A model generated the notes under the pieces. The model had not been told where the DNA came from, made no database searches, and was given only the letters and a program-made list of their open reading frames with translations. From Allomyces arbusculus (taxonomy: Eukaryota > Blastocladiomycota > Blastocladiomycetes > Blastocladiales > Blastocladiaceae): a DNA stretch of 48,527 nt. The position numbers were made by a program, and so were the translations under genes. This document shows positions 45,001-48,527 of this stretch, one piece after another. Where the stretch lies: NCBI GenBank assembly GCA_027604705.1, contig JADHYV010000108.1, positions 1 to 48,527 of the forward strand, written 5' to 3'. The first letter of the stretch is position 1, and each line of letters begins with the position of its first letter.

Positions 45001-47275
45001 AATATCCACATTTGGGTCCTGACGGGGGACAAGGTCGAAACGGCGATCAACATCGGCTACGCGTGCAACCTGATCGCGTCGGATATGGCCCTGATCACCG
45101 TGCGCGGCGCCAATGTCGCCGAACAGCTCGAGGCCGCGCTGCATCTCGCCCGCGGGCCCGAAGTGGTCGAGTCGACGGCGGGGGCGGTGCTGGTAATTGA
45201 TGGCGAGGCGCTGACGGAGGCGGTCAGGCCGGACTTGCGCGCGCTGTTCCTGCGCGTGTGCCTCGAGTGCATGCACGTCTTGATTTGCCGCGTGAGTCCG
45301 CTGCAGAAGGCGCAGGTGGTTGCGCTGGTGCGGCAGGAACTCAAGGTCGTGACTCTCGGTACGTTGAGTCGTGCAAGCGTGGGTCGGCCCGAGGGTAGAG
45401 CTAACAAAGCCAACGTGTCAACGTGTAGCGATCGGCGACGGCGCAAACGACGTGTCGATGATCCAAGAGGCCGATGTGGGTGTGGGGATTGCCGGCGAGG
45501 AAGGGCTGCAGGCGGTGCTCTCGTCGGATTACGCAATTGGCCAGTTCCGGTTCCTCGTCAAGCTGTTGCTCGTGCACGGACGGTGGTCGAACGTGCGCGT
45601 CGCCGGCATGATCCACAACTTCTTTTACAAGAACATGACGTGGGTGTTTATCATGTTCTGGTACCAGTTCTTTGACGGGTGCGTTTCCGTTTCCGTTTCC
45701 GTTTCCGTTTCCGTTTCCGTTTCCGTTCCTCGATGCACTTTTCGCGTCTGCCGGCGCGCTGCCGCGGTCCTTGGCTGACTCTCAATGATCACGACGCCCT
45801 GCAGGTTCTCAGCCGACCTGATGTACGACTACACGCTGCTGATGCTCTACAACCTGCTCTTCACGCAGTTCCCGGTCATGATCCTGGGCGTGTTTGAGCA
45901 GGACGTGTCAGCCAAACTCGCGCTGGCGTATCCGCCGCTCTACTACTCGAATCAGCGGCAGTTCACCTACCCCCGGTTCTGGTGGTACGTCTCGGACGCC
46001 GTCTTCCAGTCGCTCGTCATCTTTTTCGTGCCGTTCCTCGTCTCGCACGAAACCACGTCCATCCACCCTGGGGGATACAACCCGTCCAAGTACGAGACGA
46101 CCATCGGCATGGCCATGTCGGCCGTGGCCACGGTCAACTTGTTCGTCGGGCTCAACATGAACTCGCTCAACGCCCTCGCAGTTGGGAGCATTGCGTTCTG
46201 CGCCATCTCGCTCGCGCTGTACTTGCCCATCATCGCGACCGTCCCCGGCGCGGGGCTCTACATGTTTGCCAACATGGTCTACACGGAACCGGCGCTCCCG
46301 CTCGTCGTCTTCCTGTGCCTCGTGCTCTGCCTGCTCCCGCGCGCCGCCATCAAGTACTGGGCCGCGAATTACCGCCCGTCCGACTCGCAGATCATTCGCG
46401 AGATTCACCAGTACAAGCTGGCGAGACCGCCGATGGCCGGCGGGCACCACGGACATCACCGGCAAACGTCCGGGTCGCCGACGACCACGGTCGTTTCGCC
46501 GGCACCCGCACCACCGGTTGCGGCCACGGCCGAGTTGAGGCCAACGTCCAAGACGGGCGACGCCGAGGCCGCGCTAGGGACGATCTTTGCGTCTAAGTTG
46601 TCGGTCACGTCGGTCTCGACGGACACGGCGGCACCAGCACCGCAGACGCCGCCGTCCGCGTCGAACACGTCGCTCGGCCGTGCCGCACGGCACGTGTCCT
46701 GGATCGACTCGCAGTCCTCGCTGCACAACCAGCAGCAGCACCGGCCGACATCCGCCGTCAGCGCGGCCCCGGCCGCGCCGCCCGCGGGCCTCGAGCGGTC
46801 GAACACGATGCAGTCGACGGCGTCGGAACGCCGTCGGCGGTCGCTCGTGTACGACGCCGAGACCCGGACCGCGACCGTCGGCCGGACGGGGTTTGCGTTC
46901 TCACAGGCGCACGGGATGGCGGGCGCCGTCGAGGCCGTGACCTCGCCCGTGATTGGCGCGACGCTCGCCGACTCGCTGAACCGGCAGCGCGCAAGTGTCG
47001 TCTCGCTCGAGTGGCAGCCGCCGCCCGACGAGGAGGAAGTGGAGGTGAGTGGGGCCGCGTCGCCGCGGCACTCGGCGCACCGGCGGACCGTTTCCGCGGC
47101 CACGGGCGGGGTCCGGTGGGCGCCCGCCGCGGGGAACGTGATTGTGGAAGGGTCCGAGTCGACGTGGTCCCCGGCATCGACGCTCGACCGGCCGAGGTCG
47201 ACGAGTCCGGATCGCGCGGGGAGCGTGCCCGTGCGGTCGGTTCCGTGGGATCCGAGTGCCAGTCCGAGGCCGTGA
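42066..47275 (+). CDS. P4-type ATPase, phospholipid flippase (Dnf-like)
   Basis: Five exons, 42066-43904, 43975-44094, 44185-45358, 45429-45678 and 45805-47275, give 1617 residues. After a Pro-rich cytosolic N-terminus come the first helices ([20 protein letters not shown]), the actuator motif [13 protein letters not shown], the P4-specific PISLYISIE in helix 4, the phosphorylation motif SDKTGTLTQN (Asp650), nucleotide-domain motifs [12 protein letters not shown] and KGADSVIF, then [16 protein letters not shown] and [18 protein letters not shown], and the C-terminal helices. This family moves phospholipids from the outer to the inner leaflet with a Cdc50-type partner. A long insertion of about 150 residues before WKQVPW and the large size fit the Dnf1/Dnf2 branch better than Drs2. 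The C-terminal 270 residues are Ser/Pro/Thr-rich and low-complexity. Intron 2 splits the catalytic motif after DKTG. Confidence 0.93.
44158..44175. repeat. Run of 18 C residues inside P4-ATPase intron 2
   Basis: An uninterrupted C homopolymer of 18 lies nine bases before the acceptor AG at 44184, in the place of the polypyrimidine tract. Runs like this are prone to length change and to miscalling. Confidence 0.85.
45684..45725. repeat. Hexanucleotide (TTTCCG)7 microsatellite in P4-ATPase intron 4
   Basis: Seven perfect TTTCCG units follow the donor GTGCGT at 45679. The unit keeps the surrounding frame open, so it can look coding, but the intron 45679-45804 is required to join FFDG to [12 protein letters not shown]. 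Confidence 0.9.
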
Positions 47276-47988
47276 TGCGTGGGTGTGTGGTGGTCTCTTT
47301 TCTTTAGAAGGGCGCGCGAGGTCGCGATAGATTGGTTGACGGTGGCGGGTGCATGGACGCGTGGCACTGCGCGGTCGGGCTGGTCAGTGAAAGAGCGGAG
47401 AACGTCGCGCGAGGCACGTGTGAGAGGCAAAGATGCAGCCCGGCCTTTGTATATTGATATCTCGGTTTCTTGACGGCTGGTCGTGAGCGGATTGATTTCA
47501 TCTTGCGCACGCCCAGTGCTGTGTTTGACCGAAGGCAGATGCTCCTTCCATCATTCGCCGTCCTCACCCGCACACCGATAAAAGGGACACTATGTCGCTT
47601 ATCGCCATCACCGTCGTGAACTGGGCCCGAGGGTTGGGTGAGTGTCAGGGGAAACGAGGAATAGTTCGGAACCATGAATGTTTGGAGACTGTTTGACCGA
47701 GCTTGACGAAACGGTCGATCACATGTGTCCTCGATCCATGCTGGCAGCTGGGACGTGGAAGGGAGAAAGGGGAATCTCTTGACAGTTTTGAAGCACCAAC
47801 AGGCCCGTCGCGTCCATGACCGTCCAGTGTGTTTTGAAAACAAGGCGATGAATAACTTTCATGAATTGACAGAACTCCACTGAGTAACAATCCTCAGAGA
47901 CTGCGACATCGAGGGTGCGAATAGAATCAACACCAATCTTGTCGAGATGACCAAGAAATGCACCCGGTGATGTAACAACATCACATGT
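47276..47988. other. Intergenic, about 710 bp, no gene seen
   Basis: Overlapping open frames on the minus strand (47304-47843 and 47645-47890) have no recognisable motif and random-looking composition. It holds the 3' flanks of the flippase gene (+) and of the Cys-tail gene (-), which converge here. Confidence 0.5.
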
Positions 47989-48527
47989 TCAAGCCAGACC
48001 AGCCGCATCGCTGTTGGCAGCGGCAAAGCAGCCAATACAGCGGCTCCGGCAAGAAGCAGCGCCAGCCATACTGTCCTTGACAGCGGCAAAGCAGCCGATG
48101 CATCGGGTTCGGCAAAAAGTAGCGCCAGCTGTTTCGTCCCTGGTGGCCTCAGCAGCGGCATATAAGCAGCGGCCACTGCACAAGACCGCGCAACCAGAGC
48201 AGCGGTTGCGGCACTGCGCAGCGTCAACCGCACCGCCTTTGGTATCGGCAGCGGCAAAGCAGCCAATGCACCGACTGCGGCAAGAGGCGGCGCCAACCGC
48301 ATCTTCTGTAGTTACGGCGGAGCATCGGGTGAAGCAACGCGACACGCCGCACACGCTGCAGCGAGCTGCGGCGGCCCCGGCGACATCATCAGCATGATCA
48401 GCGGCAGAGCATCGGGTGAAGCAACGCGACACACCGCACACGCTGCACCGAGCTGCGGCGGCCCCGGCGACATCATCAGCATGATCAGCGGCAGAGCATC
48501 GGGTGAAGCAACGCGACACACCGCACA
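47989..48527 (-). CDS. C-terminal Cys-rich repeat tail of a protein starting beyond the window (possibly DUF1399 family)
   Basis: The frame is open from the right edge to TGA at 47989-47991, about 179 codons, with no start inside. It is built from Cys-rich repeats: SRCFTRCSAADHADDVAGAA units, then ASCRSRCIGCFAAADTKGGA, AAQCRNRCSGC and again CRTRCIGCFAA. The style (Cys-x-x-x-Cys clusters joined by AAADTKGGA-like spacers) closely resembles the tail at 1-516, which has AAASDTKDVAALCGSNCRAR. For that reason I think this is the tail of a third DUF1399-type gene, but no DUF1399 core lies inside the window to prove it. The function of the tail is unknown; it could bind metal or form disulfides. Confidence 0.5.
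   Translation of the reverse strand, partial: CGVSRCFTRCSAADHADDVAGAAAARCSVCGVSRCFTRCSAADHADDVAGAAAARCSVCGVSRCFTRCSAVTTEDAVGAASCRSRCIGCFAAADTKGGAVDAAQCRNRCSGCAVLCSGRCLYAAAEATRDETAGATFCRTRCIGCFAAVKDSMAGAASCRSRCIGCFAAANSDAAGLA
48321..48527 (-). repeat. 87-nt in-frame tandem repeat, more than two units, running off the window
   Basis: The string agcatcgggtgaagcaacgc begins at 48321, 48408 and 48495, spacing exactly 87 nt (29 codons). Units differ at very few bases, so the expansion is recent. The array probably continues past the right edge. Confidence 0.9.

Noticed and set aside
45684-45725. TTTCCG array as an interstitial telomere
   Set aside because: The unit differs from known fungal telomere repeats and sits inside a spliced intron.

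Overview
The window looks like nuclear DNA of an early-diverging, zoosporic-type fungus, most likely a blastocladiomycete close to Allomyces. That placement is inference. It rests on the high GC content, many short (about 65-80 nt) introns inside conserved fungal housekeeping genes, an inositol-phosphorylceramide synthase (AUR1), a ceruloplasmin-like ferroxidase, DUF1399 (GRDP-type) proteins with Cys-rich tails, and ankyrin-like repeats of the 'LEWW' style. I saw no rRNA, tRNA, CRISPR array or retroelement.

Layout. 1-516 (+): 3' end of a DUF1399-family gene with a Cys-rich repeat tail. 0.5-2.7 kb: no gene seen. 2.7-9.2 kb: dense housekeeping block with peroxisomal-type thiolase (-), AP-2 mu (+), PP2A activator PTPA (-) and tRNA-splicing endonuclease subunit Sen54 (+). 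9.8-11.0 kb: TPMT-family methyltransferase (-). 11.3-13.9 kb: an ankyrin-like repeat gene (-) and a decayed paralogue. 14.2-17.6 kb: Pol5/MYBBP1A (+). 18.0-19.2 kb: second TPMT-family gene (+), with a mitochondrial-type leader. 19.6-27.3 kb: three decayed genes (DUF1399, F-box/LRR-like, acyl-CoA ligase-like) interleaved with two intact ones (PPIL1 cyclophilin, ACT-domain protein). 27.8-35.7 kb: Snt2-type BAH/PHD chromatin protein (-), ribosomal protein eL24 (+), AUR1 (-). 35.7-38.8 kb: mostly unresolved, with a less GC-rich island and a short kinesin-like relic. 38.8-40.1 kb: multicopper oxidase (+). 40.1-42.1 kb: unresolved. 42.1-47.3 kb: P4-ATPase lipid flippase (+). 48.0 kb to end (-): another Cys-rich repeat tail resembling the one at position 1.

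The genes are not an operon-like pathway. Each is an independent eukaryotic unit; several neighbours are divergent (PTPA/Sen54, Snt2/eL24, ankyrin/Pol5) or convergent (AP-2 mu/PTPA, eL24/AUR1). Shared themes are membrane traffic and lipids (AP-2 mu, AUR1, P4-ATPase) and RNA or ribosome biogenesis (Sen54, Pol5, PPIL1, eL24). I rebuilt exon structures by hand from reading-frame continuity, and every multi-exon model given as intact closes in frame. Two patterns stand out: a splice-donor consensus of GTRCGT, with no A at +4 in 35 introns, and repeated DUF1399/Cys-tail loci at both ends and in the middle of the window.
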